The position numbers and the translations under genes are program-made. Shown in pieces: positions 35,391 to 46,359 of a DNA stretch of 64,000 nucleotides. Position 1 is the stretch's first letter; every line of letters starts with the position of its first letter. Below the pieces are notes generated by a model. That model was not told the origin of the DNA. It made no database searches and was given only the letters and a program-made list of their open reading frames with translations. Where the stretch lies: positions 9,362,001-9,426,000 of the forward strand of contig CM121341.1 of assembly GCA_051530055.1 (NCBI GenBank), written 5' to 3'. The stretch comes from Neoechinorhynchus agilis (Eukaryota; Acanthocephala).

Positions 35391-37330
35391 ATGCTATCAT
35401 TTCTTTTTCGTACTTATTCTGAACAGTGCATAGTTGGAGTAAAGCGTCGGAGAGATTTAATTAGCCATTAGGCTTTGCTCGATCTGCTCCATTTCGACGT
35501 TCTTTTGACTATAATCAGATTTTCATATCCTCTTTTTTGGCGTATTTCTCCACTATGCTGAAAAAAGGTATGGAATTATATTACTTTGGAGAAAGACATT
35601 GCAGGTGGCGTCCCACAAGGAATATCTTTTCTCATCCAAACAAAAATCGATACCCGTTAAAGCCGGCGCTTAATTTGGCATATTTTTCCAATATATATTA
35701 CAAATGGATGCTTTTTCCTTAAGGAGAGCATTGTGAAAATACGCTCAATGGTTATCGATATTTTTTTTAAGAATGTATATTTATAAGTCGATGTAATTTG
35801 CAAGCAGAAACGGAAAGGGTTCCGTCAAAATTTCTTTGCAATAAAAATCGACAGAAAGCCTAAGCATGTGAAGTTTCGATGGATAAAAGAACATCAATAA
35901 TTGGCATTTTTGACGTTATTAAAGACGCAAATTAAAAATAATAGAATTAAAAAAAGCACAGCGTAGAGCTTCGTTTGCATACAAGAAATGTTGTTTTCAC
36001 TTAGGAAGTTTAGAAGTTTCTTAACAATAGTTAATTGCGTTTTTATATCCTTTACCGTTTAATCAGATTAGTAACGAAGATTTACGGGGAAATGTTCGAA
36101 AATAGCCTTGTTCAATGTGAAATGAAGGATATTTACAAGTAAGCACTGCGCTGTTCCATTGGGAAAAAAGAACAGCTTACATTAGGAGTTGACGTTTTCT
36201 CTGATGGAAGCCAGCGGGAGAATGACTTGCTTTTCCGCTTTGTAAAATGGGGAGATGGATGATTGATGGTGGTTTCTTGGATAAATGTTGCCAAAACAAA
36301 AGAGATGACAATGAGCGACCTAAACCAATTATTTTGTGAACTGAAGGACTAAATAGAGCGATATGTTTCCTAGCAAAGAAAGGATACGATTTCGCTAAGT
36401 GGAGAGAAGATAGGTAGTAGTTTGATAATATTCAAGGCCTTCATTTATGTGCAATTGGAAGCAACACGATCTATTTAGCCTTCTAAGCTTAGTTAATACA
36501 AATAATTACGATAGAAAAATTGGATAATACTAACTGATTTTGACGCCATAAAAATTCCAAGTTATTTTCGTTCTAGAATTATAGTTCATATTTTATTTGG
36601 TAATTGAGAAAATAGAGATTAATTCTATATTAATTCCTAATATCTGGTCTGCTTCGTCGAACTTCCTCAGTTCTGAAAGGTGTCTTATTCTGAGTTTTGC
36701 ATATAATCCGCCTTATTTGACTGGATCGATGTTCGATGCTCATTAATCCTGCATTATAGATTGTTAGTCTGCCCAATATAAAGGCTTGTGGACAGTCTTT
36801 ACGTGGTATCTCGTAGATGCACTCTTCCTAGATGGATTTCACTAAAAGATTAACAATACTGGACAATTTGATGCCCCTATTTGATCTCTCCATTAATCAT
36901 TAATGAACGGAATTTCCAAAAGAAAACAGGTCATCCCGAATGCCACCCTGACCTACTTTTTAGACCTGAAATTCGACGAGACCGACGATAAAAATCATCT
37001 ATATTTTGTCAATCACCAAAACAACTTGTTTACAATTGAACGGAAAATATTTTTCAGCTTTCAAACTACCACGAAACTAAAATCTTATTTTATTGAGTCT
37101 CGTTTCGGTTATGAAACTTTTGATTTTGGGCTCCCAAAAAATTCGCAGCTTTGATTATGATGATCCAAATTGGGACAACTTACTGTGTTTCATAAAAGAA
37201 TCATTTCGCCAACTATGATGATCATTTTAATTTTTACTATGTAACTAATGGGCGATTTTCATATTTTCGATGTTAAAAAATAAGTTTATTTTTTTGAGTA
37301 CAAATATTTATAATTTTCTAACATCATTGT
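35391..37330. other. Intergenic, no gene; one dispersed repeat
   Basis: AT-rich sequence. At 36597-36680 it holds copy 2 of the GAGAAAATAGAGATTAAT repeat also seen at 16319. Frames such as 36903-37154 show no domain or supporting splice signals. Confidence 0.45.
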
Positions 37331-37359
37331 GTTTTTTATTTATCTGAAATCGCATACAC

Positions 37360-38325
37360 TCATGGCATCACTGCATATCTTTTTGGGAGCATATTGACTA
37401 ACTCATATCCTTTGGAGCCTCATGGCATCATTGCACATCTTTTTGATACTTTTCGGCTGACTTGCACACTTCGGAGGGGCTTAGCCGCACTCTGGGGCCA
37501 ATAGACGATCTCAAACCTGACCCCTATCTTCCAGTAGCTTCGCAGCCCCCTCCCGTGGAACTCAGCGACCAGTGGATTTGAATCAATGACCAATCGAGCG
37601 CATTTTGAACGCGCTTATACCACTCGGCCAGTGGGCCCCATCACTGTGTTATTTATTTTGATCACACACGCATACTGTTAGTTTTTATGAGTTGTTTTCT
37701 TCAGATTGAGTTGATTGGTCTTACGACATCTTCTTTTGGGCCTCTCGGCTATATTTCTTTGGAAGCTTCTCGGCTAACTTGCGCACTTCGGATGCGCTTA
37801 GCTGCACTCGAAGGTACAGGGCCAACCCACTTTGGTGCCGATGGGTGATCTCAAGCCTGACCCCCACCCTTCCAGCAGCCTAGCACGCCCGTGGAACCCA
37901 GCGACCGGTGGCGTTGTACCATCGACATATCGAGCGCATTATGAACGCGGACACGGCCACTGGGTCCTATGTGTGGATTATTTATTTGATCACAGACGCA
38001 TACTGTTAGTTTATGAGTTGTTTTCTTCAGATTCAGCTGATTGGTCTTGCGACATCTTCTTTTGAGCATCTCGGCTATATTTCTTTGGAAGCTTCTCGGC
38101 TAACTTGCGCACTTCGGATGCGCTTAGCCGTACTCGAATGGACAAAGCAAACCCTCTTCTGGGGCCAATGGACGATCTCAAACCTGACCCCTAACCTTCC
38201 AGTAGCTTCGCAACCCCCCTCCCGTGGAACTCAGCGACCAGTGGATTTGAATCAACGACCAATTGAGCGCATTTTGAACGCGCTTATACAACCCGGCCAG
38301 TGGGCCCCATCACTGTGTTGAACAC
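37360..38325 (-). repeat. Three tandem tRNA-derived SINE copies
   Basis: Copies at about 37360-37645, 37665-37975 and 37980-38325, all reading on the minus strand. The head of the full copies reads, on the minus strand, GGCCCACTGGCCGAGTGGTA with a good pol III A box (TGGCCGAGTGG), and a B-box-like GATTCAAATCC about 50 nt on, as in a Ser/Leu-type tRNA. The body follows (GGAGTTCCACGGG in various forms, then CGAGAGGC). The middle copy has lost part of the head. Each shares a distal tail including AGTATGCGT-TGTGATCAA. Confidence 0.85.
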
Positions 38326-38478
38326 TCATTGTTAAATGTATATATATACACATTCGTGTAACTATGAGTCACCATCATCATCGATGATTGTGTGCGTGTG
38401 TTCATGGTTGAACACTATTCATAGTACAAGACTTTTTCTTTAAAATATATAATTTTCAGACGTACATTTTGCACCTCA

Positions 38479-38887
38479 ATGAGCGAGACAAGAACGAGGA
38501 TTCATCGGCCAATCCGTCCTCGTCCGGCGGTCACTACAACACAAACGACCCAGCAAATTCCAGTAATACCGAACGTGGTGGTAACTCGAGTATTGAATCG
38601 ACGAGAAATTCCGGTGATTGCAGCTGCGGACCGAAGGGAGGATGATGTTCGATGGGAAGACCAAGAAGACGGAGGAGTGTTTAGCGATGGAGATCAAGAC
38701 AGTGCATTTGAGGGAGATCTAAGGCAACTGTGCTCGATGGAGCTACTTGAGCACCGTTGATGTAGAGGACGACACGGAGCTTTCTAATGGTCCTCTTGAT
38801 GTTCTGGACGATGGTTGGTCCGATATGGAATTGATGGATGTGGACGATGCGAGCGATGGTGAAGATAGCGCCTATGATGAGGAATGA
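38479..38887 (+). CDS. Acidic orphan protein
   Basis: The first ATG lies 19 nt behind a TTTTCAG acceptor. The frame gives an Arg/Pro/Thr-rich start (MSETRTRIHRPIRPRPAV) and then a run of Asp/Glu-rich sequence. It stops at 38758, but a strongly acidic continuation (DVLDDGWSDMELMDVDD, SDGEDSAYDEE) is open in the next frame to 38887. A short intron (for example a 22-bp or 64-bp GT-AG segment) or a single-base assembly error would join them. No family recognised; the acidic tail resembles those of nucleic-acid or histone-associated proteins, which is only an analogy. It sits immediately after the SINE array. Confidence 0.45.
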
Positions 38888-39384
38888 GTGTGAATTTTTC
38901 GTGATAGGATTCGCGTTGGCATTGCTTGATGTCGGACGCGATTAAAATGTTGTCAAGTGTTACGAGAAGTTGGAGGATGTGGGGGTTGGTTTTGTAAGAT
39001 CGATCCAATTAAAGGTTTTTTAGAGTTCTTTTTTTGTTCAAAAGTTAAAAACAACTTTGATCGATAAGAAAAAACATCCCGAATAAAAAGCATTCTGTGA
39101 TATTCCAAAATAACGGAAATTATTATTCCAATTTAAGGTAGACTTGCGAGCCATTAAAAGGAAGGCAAAATGATTATTAACCAAATTATGCTAATTTCAA
39201 AAAAATACTTTTAAAAAGGCTAACAGAAGAGGGCGATAATTGAGGACGAGGACTGTGAATAATTGCCTAAAAAACCAGAATCAAAAAATAAAAGCGATTA
39301 AGCGGGAGATATATTTTAAAAAAATTTTTTTTACTAAACTGATATATTTTATTTCAATCAATCTTCATCTCTCGACAATTAACA

Positions 39385-41190
39385 CACTCACCATCTCCCG
39401 CCGAATTCCAGCTTTTGTCCTTCCTCGACCGTCGCCATCACGCTGGCAGCATTGCCCCGTTGTACTGCTAGCGAGATATTTTGTCGAAGGAATACGCCTG
39501 CTCTTGAGTCTCCGGTTGCCTCTCTCAATTTCTTCGAGAGATCCTGGAGCAGAGAGAGTGCCGAGCTGCCGAGCGCTCCATACGTCTCTACCCCAAAGGG
39601 GACAAAATAGTGAGCCCTCGATAAGTGAATATATTTCCGTATTTTCCTCCCTTCCGCTGCACTGGCGGCACCACCGGCGATTTCGAGGGAGTAGGGGATG
39701 TTGCTGGCTGCGAGGGTATCCACACACGTGGCGTCCCAGAGAAGGCATTTGCCCTCCCGCCACGGGAAGACCGAAATTCCATCGGGCCTACGGCCGTCTA
39801 GTCTACAGAGGTGGGCGGGTTCCAGGATGTTCGGGAAGTTCGCCGTTCTCAACGCCCGAGAAATTGCGTTATTGATTTCAGAATGGCGTGAGAACCTTCC
39901 TGCTGACCTTCTGCAGACGAGACCGTGTCGCCCGAAAGCATCAACCAAAGACCCACATCGACAGCGATGGGGCGTGCATATCGGGAGACCAAGTCTTAAG
40001 GATACTGCGATCCTCGTTACCTCGTCAGTAAGAAGAGTTCCCACTGATGCCAGAGGAACAGCCTCCAACCACGCCCCAGATTCTCGTGTTGAAACTGCCA
40101 ACAGTCTAGCTCGGACGACCCCATCGCGAGAACCGGAAAGTAGAGAGCTGTGAGCTCTCGCGACAAGAGGTCCGTCCCAGATCGACTGTCTGAAGCCATT
40201 CACGGGAACATGGTTAGTGCCTGTCTGCTGGCACCATTCCTCAACCTCCACCACGAAATCCCGGTCAAGACAGAACTTTTCCTTCAAAATGTTCTTCGAG
40301 ACTGGTAGGCTCCCCTCAAACGATCCAAGAAAGGCCGGCAAAGCAAGGTCCACTAGTGCCCGAATTCCCAATCCCCAGATGACACAGGCAAAGAAGCTTG
40401 TCGCCACGCCTCATCTGAGAGCTGGACATTTAAAATACGCTCGAGACAAGCCCTCACCTTGCCGTCGAGCTTAGCCAATCCTTCCTTATGTTTGAAAAAT
40501 GTTGCTGTGCGAACCTTGTACAATAATTTGGGGATGAAGAGCGCGTTCTTTATGAGAAACAAGGCTTCGTGAGCCGAGAGAGCGCTCATTCTATCGCACA
40601 GCAACGAAAGTTTCGGTATGATATGACCGATCTCATCTTCCACATTTGAATCGAAAACGCAACTGCCCAGGAGGCTGAGTTGTTCCCGAGTAGCCATTAG
40701 TTCTTTGACTTTGGCGGCGTCTCCAATATTCAGTACAAGGAGCTCGCATTTTCCAGCATTAAGCTCAATGCCCATCTATCCAGATCGCGCAGTACAACGG
40801 AGGGATCACCTCCGAGCGCAGCGTCATCCAAGTACCAAGCGTTGAAGCTGGAATGGAGAGAATACGCTATTGGATTTCCTGTTAGGGAGAATGCGATTGG
40901 ACCGAGGGGATCTCCTTGCTGTACTCCTCTTTCGGACCAATTGAGATGGTCTTCGAAAAGCAAAGGAGTCGCCGCGCGGAACATGCTTTCTCCATTGAGA
41001 GAGTTAAAGGCGTTCCGAAAATCACACCTAAGAATCACGCACGGCTCTGAGCTTCTCGTAGCAAAGTTTCGGAGCGAGTGGACAATAGCTTCCGCCCCGC
41101 AGGATGTGCAGCAGCCCAGTTAGACTGGGCGAAGTTACTGCCGTCTTTTGCAGAGCGCACTTCCTAGAGAGAGCTGTTTCACCAGTTGAA
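39385..41190 (-). mobile_element. 5'-truncated non-LTR retrotransposon (LINE)
   Basis: Reverse-transcriptase core on the minus strand: LRCDFRNAFNSLNG (motif A), GVQQGDPLGPIAFSL (motif B) and AWYLDD (catalytic YxDD), then a thumb region. The C-terminal domain has Cys/His pairs (CRCGSLVDAFGRHGLVC), GRRPDG and LLWDATCVDT, which looks like a PD-(D/E)xK nuclease-type core, ending QRGNAASVMAT. At least two frame changes (near 40.75 and 40.38 kb) show that it is inactive. The 5' half, including the start of the RT, is missing. The architecture matches RT proteins widespread in sponges, cnidarians and molluscs; I do not name the clade. Confidence 0.9.
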
Positions 41191-41680
41191 AAGGACATCA
41201 TGTCCTTTAGGTGCTGAGGCCTTAGTCCGCCAAGCCCGTGACCCGAACCATTTGCAAAAGTTGAGATTATTCGATTTTCCCTTGAAATTTTCTTTTACTG
41301 TGTGATTCCCAAAGACTTGGTCTATTTTTCGTCGACGTTTACGAAGATAGAAAACTACGGCGTGTACGGAAACCGCCATCAGCTTGAACAAATAGAGCAT
41401 CTGTGTTCTTAATCATCTAAAGAAAATCCTTTTGGATAATAACGTTCAAAAAAAGATGTGATGATCAGTAATCCTCGAATCGCGAATAGTTTTCTGGTTT
41501 ATTTTAATCAAAATAAATTCATTTAATATACGTTCAAATCACCGATTAATCGTTCCAGCCGGTTATTAGGACAAAAAGCGATCGTTTTCCGGTGTGGCCC
41601 TATTAGTCTCGGAATCGATTTTAATTCAATACACGAATTGGTCTCATTAGAAAAATGAATTATCGCTTAGTCGTCGATTG

Positions 41681-41872
41681 ATGAAGAGAATTCGCTTGGT
41701 ACCAGTGGCGCTGTTCGGGTTCGTACGGCACGGAATCCGCGAGGAGATTCCGAGTATCACCGCTCTTCGATCTACTTTGCCCTATGAAGTGAGGATCATA
41801 GAGCCGAGCGCTTCGACGTTCACATTGCGAAATTCACCAACGAGAATCACGGAAGCGCAGTTAGAACTTTAG
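41681..41872 (+). CDS. Possible small ORF (63 aa)
   Basis: A 63-codon frame, MKRIRLVPVALFGFVRHG at its start, more GC-rich than its flanks, followed by ATAAATAAAG 50 bp later. No family, no splice signals that decide the case. Could be a microprotein gene or chance. Confidence 0.25.
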   Translation: MKRIRLVPVALFGFVRHGIREEIPSITALRSTLPYEVRIIEPSASTFTLRNSPTRITEAQLEL

Positions 41873-42029
41873 TCGGGCATTTTCGATCGGTGTTTAAAAT
41901 ATGAATTCGATCGAAGAATAAATAAAGATTTAAAAGCAAAGAATTTCTTACTCGAAAATGCCGATTATTTCTAAACGCTACAGTAAAATATTAGTCGAGA
42001 TCGCAAATCTCGAAAACTGAAAAGAACTA

Positions 42030-42860
42030 CCTTTCTTCATCAAAGAGAGTTTCCTCTTCCCTTCAACGAGGTATTTCGTCCCCTTTTTCTTTGTGAGCCA
42101 TCTTCGATCGTGGATTTTGAACCTTTTGACTCACTTAAACAGGGATTAAGGCCAAAAGTCCACTTGACCACTCCTTGGGGGTAAGCGTTGATTTTCTTTA
42201 ATGGTTTACGGACGAGCCGGTGTTTTTTATGGAAAATTTCTTACTTGGCTTATTTCGAACATTTTGGACACCCAACCAACCGATCTTTTACATCGTAGAA
42301 GCGCATAAAATCACTTTGACTCTCAAAAACTTACGGTTATGAGTTTTGTACGAATCTGTTCGGATCCTCCCGAGAAAGAGAGTTCCCCTTCCCTTCAACG
42401 AGGTATTTCGTCCCCTTTTTCTTTGTGAGCCATCTTCGATCGTGGATTTTGAACCTTTTGACTCACTTAAACAGGGATTAAGGCCAAAAGTCCACTTGAC
42501 CACTCCTTGGTGGTAAGCGTTGATTTTCTTTAATGGTTTACGGACGAGCCGGTGTTTTTTATGGAAAATTTCTTACTTGGCTTATTTCGAACATTTTGGA
42601 CACCCAACCAACCGATCTTTTACATCGTAGAAGCGCATAAAATCACTTTGACTCTCAAAAACTTACGGTTATGAGTTTTGTACGAATCTGTTCGGATCCT
42701 CCCGAGAAAGAGAGTTCCCCTTCCCTTCAACGAGGTATTTCGTCCCCTTTTTCTTTGTGAGCCATCTTCGATCGTGGATTTTGAACCTTTTGACTCACTT
42801 AAACAGGGATTAAGGCCAAAAGTCCACTTGACCACTCCTTGGTGGTATGGAAAATTTATT
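42030..42860. repeat. 332-bp tandem repeat, about 2.5 copies
   Basis: The string GAGGTATTTCGTCCCCTTTT occurs at 42068, 42400 and 42732, a constant 332-bp step, and the copies are nearly identical over the whole unit. The last unit breaks off near 42850. An inverted copy lies at 58415-58600. The minus-strand frames inside repeat with the unit and are not taken as genes. Confidence 0.95.
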
Positions 42861-43979
42861 GGCTTTAATCGATATCTCACATCAAGGAATTGATTGAATA
42901 ACTCAATACTCTGAACCATAGGGAATCTTAGAATATAGCATCGACTTTTGACGGGCATAGGATTCTTGCGCAATGACTTGTTGATGGTACGTCAAATTGC
43001 GCTGAGAATTGTGGTCTACTAGCGATTCCGGTTAGTACCGAAACTTTTCCGTCTTGAGTTTTGGTTTCAAACCGGCCTTATTTTATTTTTTCCTTGTGTA
43101 AAATTAGTTTTTTTCTATTTTAGTACCAAGGAGTTCGTATGTTCGATATTCTACAAAAAAATGAGTGAATTGTTCTAAATTTGATTTAACTAAAACTTTA
43201 ATCACAATATTGATTATTTTTACGATTTTACAAGTTCATTTTAATCAGTGTCTCTCTTTTTTTGTTAACGTTCAATTTCATGCAGCATTGCATTCGCGTG
43301 GAAAGATATTCTTGTTGAGCTTTTCAAACCCCGAGAAATATGTTATTTAATATTCCGTGGACAAAATCCACCTCTTGAGATATCCACAAAAATCGGTTAT
43401 TTTATGAATTACCATAGATTCGTTGAATTTTTCCACGAAATATTGGGTTTGAACCGCTCAACAAGAATATAATCGAATACAATTTCAATTTTCTTGAAAA
43501 TAATTTTTATGCGAAATCTTCTAATTTTTTAGTGCACTTGTAACTTCAAAACTAAATTTCGAATAAGGCTTTCTTCACCTCAGACGACTATTGGTTACGA
43601 CTGTGTCCTAAATTTGTTATGAGACACCGATTTGTTAAAGTTCGATTTATCGGCATAATCTATTTACAGATTTTTTGTGCTTCTTGAAAAAACAAGACCC
43701 TTTCTTTATACTAATAAATTATTCTGTTAATTAGAGATAGAGGAAAAGCTTTGAGATTAATCTCTAAAAAACTTTTTTAGATAATGTCATTTTTAAAGGA
43801 AATGTAATTTTTTTGTAAAAAATCACGTTAATTTTGACTCGTTGAGTTCATAACTAAATTTTGATGCACAAACGAAATTGAGTCATTCCATTTTGGTTGT
43901 AGGGAAAAGCCCTCGAGTTACACAATTCGCGTTTCCTTAAGCCGACACATTAGATCGCGATAAGATAATTTTTTTATGA
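42861..43979. other. Spacer between two tandem arrays, no gene seen
   Basis: AT-rich unique sequence. Only short frames without motifs. Confidence 0.4.
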
Positions 43980-46350
43980 TACCCCTCGGAATTTGAGTAC
44001 AAACGTTACTTTTGCGGTTTTTTGAACTTTCAAAATGCTCAGTAATCCGATTTAGAACAATTGGAGTTTTCTTTTAGGAATTGAGAAGTGAAAAAGGTCG
44101 CCAAATTGTGAATTTTTTATTGGTTTCATTCAGGTTTCACCTTCACTCGCTTAATTGTCGCAATTCGACTACAAACGCAATTTTTGCGGGTTTTTTGGAC
44201 TTTCAAAATGCTTAGTAATCTGATTTAGAACAATTGGAGTTTTCTTTTAGGAATTTGAGAAGTGACAAAGGTAGCCAAATTGTGAATTTTTTATTGGTTT
44301 CATTCAGGTTTCACCTTCATTCGCTTAATTGTCGCAATTCGACTACAAACGCAATTTTTGCGGGTTTTTTGGACTTTCAAAATGCTTAGTAATCCGATTT
44401 AGAACAATTGGAGTTTTCTTTTAGGAATTTGAGAAGTGAAAAAGGTCGCCAAATTGTGAATTTTTTATTGGTTTCATTCAGGTTTCACCTTCACTCGCTT
44501 AATTGTCGCAATTCGACTACAAACGCAATTTTTGCGGGTTTTTTGGACTTTCAAAATGCTTAGTAATCCGATTTAGAACAATTGGAGTTTTCTTTTAGGA
44601 ATTTGAGAAGTGAAAAAGGTCGCCAAATTGTGAATTTTTTATTGGTTTCATTCAGGTTTCACCTTCATTCGCTTAATTGTCGCAATTCGACTACAAACGC
44701 AACTTTTGCGGGTTTTTTGGACTTTCAAAATGCTCAGTAATCCGATTTAGAACAATTTGAGTATTCTTTTATGAATTCGATGACAAAGGTGCCAAATTGT
44801 GAATTTTTTATTGGTTTCATTCAGGTTTCACCTTCATTCGCTTAATTGTCGCAATTCGACTACAAACGCAACTTTTGCGGTTTTTTGAACTTTCAAAATT
44901 CTTAGTAATCTGATTTAGAACAATTTGAGTTTTCTTTTAAGAATTGAGAAGTGACAAAGGTAGCCAAATTGTGAATTTTTATTGGTTTCATTCAGGTTTC
45001 ACCTTCACTCGCTTAATTGTCGCAATTCGACTACAAACGCAATTTTTGCGGTTTTTTGGACTTTCAAAATGCTCAGTAATCCGATTTAGAACAATTGGAG
45101 TTTTCTTTTAGGAATTTGAGAAGTGAAAAAGGTCGCCAAATTGTGAATTTTTTATTGGTTTCATTCAGGTTTCACCTTCACTCGCTTAATTGTCGCAATT
45201 CGACTACAAACGCAATTTTTGCGGGTTTTTTGGACTTTCAAAATGCTCAGTAATCCGATTTAGAACAATTTGAGTTTTCTTTTAGGAATTTGAGAAGTGA
45301 AAAAGGTCGCCAAATTGTGAATTTTTTATTGGTTTCATTCAGGTTTCATCTTCACTCGCTTAATTGTCGCAATTCGACTACAAACGTAACTTTTACGCTT
45401 TCTTTGGACTAACAAAATGCTCAGTAATCCGATTTAGAACAATTGGAGTTTTCTTTTAGGAATTTGAGAAGTGAAAAAGGTCGCCAAATTGTGAATTTTT
45501 TATTGGTTTCATTCAGGTTTCATCTTCACTCGCTTAATTGTCGCAATTCGACTACATACGTAACTTTTACGCTTTCTTTGGACTAACAAAATGCTCAGTA
45601 ATCCGATTTAGAACAATTGGAGTTTTCTTTTAGGAATTTGAGAAGTGAAAAAGGTCGCCAAATTGTGAATTTTTTATTGGTTTCATTCAGGTTTCACCTT
45701 CACTCGCTTAATTGTCGCAATTCGACTACATACGTAACTTTTGCGGGTTTTTTGGACTTTCAAAATGCTCAGTAATCCGATTTAGAACAATTTGAATTTT
45801 TATTAAGAATTGTGGAGTGACAAAGGTAGCCAATTCGTTAATTTTTTATTGGTTCCTTTAAGGTTTCATCTTCATTCGCTTAATTGTCGCAATTCGACTA
45901 CAAACGCAACTTTTGCGGATTTTTAGACTTTCAAAATTCTTAGTAATCTGATTTAGAACCATTTGAGTTTTCTTTTAAGAATTCAGAAGTGACAAAGGTA
46001 GCCAATTCGTTAATTTTTTATTGGTTCCTTTAAGGTTTCACCTTCATTCGCTTAATTGTCGCAATTTGAGTACAAACGCAACTTTTGCGGGTTTTTGGAC
46101 TTTCAAAATGCTCAGTAATCCGATTTAGAACAATTGGAGTTTTCTTTTAGGAATTTGAGAAGTGACAAAGGTAGCCAAATTGTGAATTTTTTATTGGTTT
46201 CATTCAGGTTTCACCTTCATTCGCTTAATTGTCGCAATTTGAGTACAAACGCAACTTTTGCGCTTTCTTTGCACTTTCAAAAGTCTCGCTAATCCGATTT
46301 AGAACAATTGGAGTTTTGTTTTAAGAATTTTGAACTGGCAAAGGTCGCCA
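43980..46350. repeat. 174-bp satellite array, about 13 copies
   Basis: The marker CAGGTTTCACCTTCA recurs at 44131, 44305, 44479, 44653, 44822, 44993, 45166, 45340, 45514, 45688 and then as diverged forms to 46205. The dominant period is 174 bp. Units also share TTAATTGTCGCAATTCGACT, TCAGTAATCCGATTTAGAAC and AAGGTCGCCAAATTGTGAAT. End units are more diverged than central ones, as usual in satellite arrays. Confidence 0.97.
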
Positions 46351-46359
46351 ATTCATGTT

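Noticed and set aside
37560-37645. tRNA-like sequence with A and B boxes
   Set aside because: It continues into the shared SINE body, occurs in several copies and cannot close a complete cloverleaf, so it is a SINE head and not a tRNA gene.
39240-41123. Plus-strand frames opposite the LINE
   Set aside because: Shadows of the GC-rich minus-strand RT coding sequence.
42288-42973. Minus-strand frames of 71 and 117 aa with identical ends
   Set aside because: They are created by the 332-bp tandem units and have no domain.
34480-46350. Regularly spaced repeats resembling a CRISPR array
   Set aside because: Units are 150-174 bp with no short repeat and unique spacer alternation, in a eukaryotic genome; ordinary satellites.
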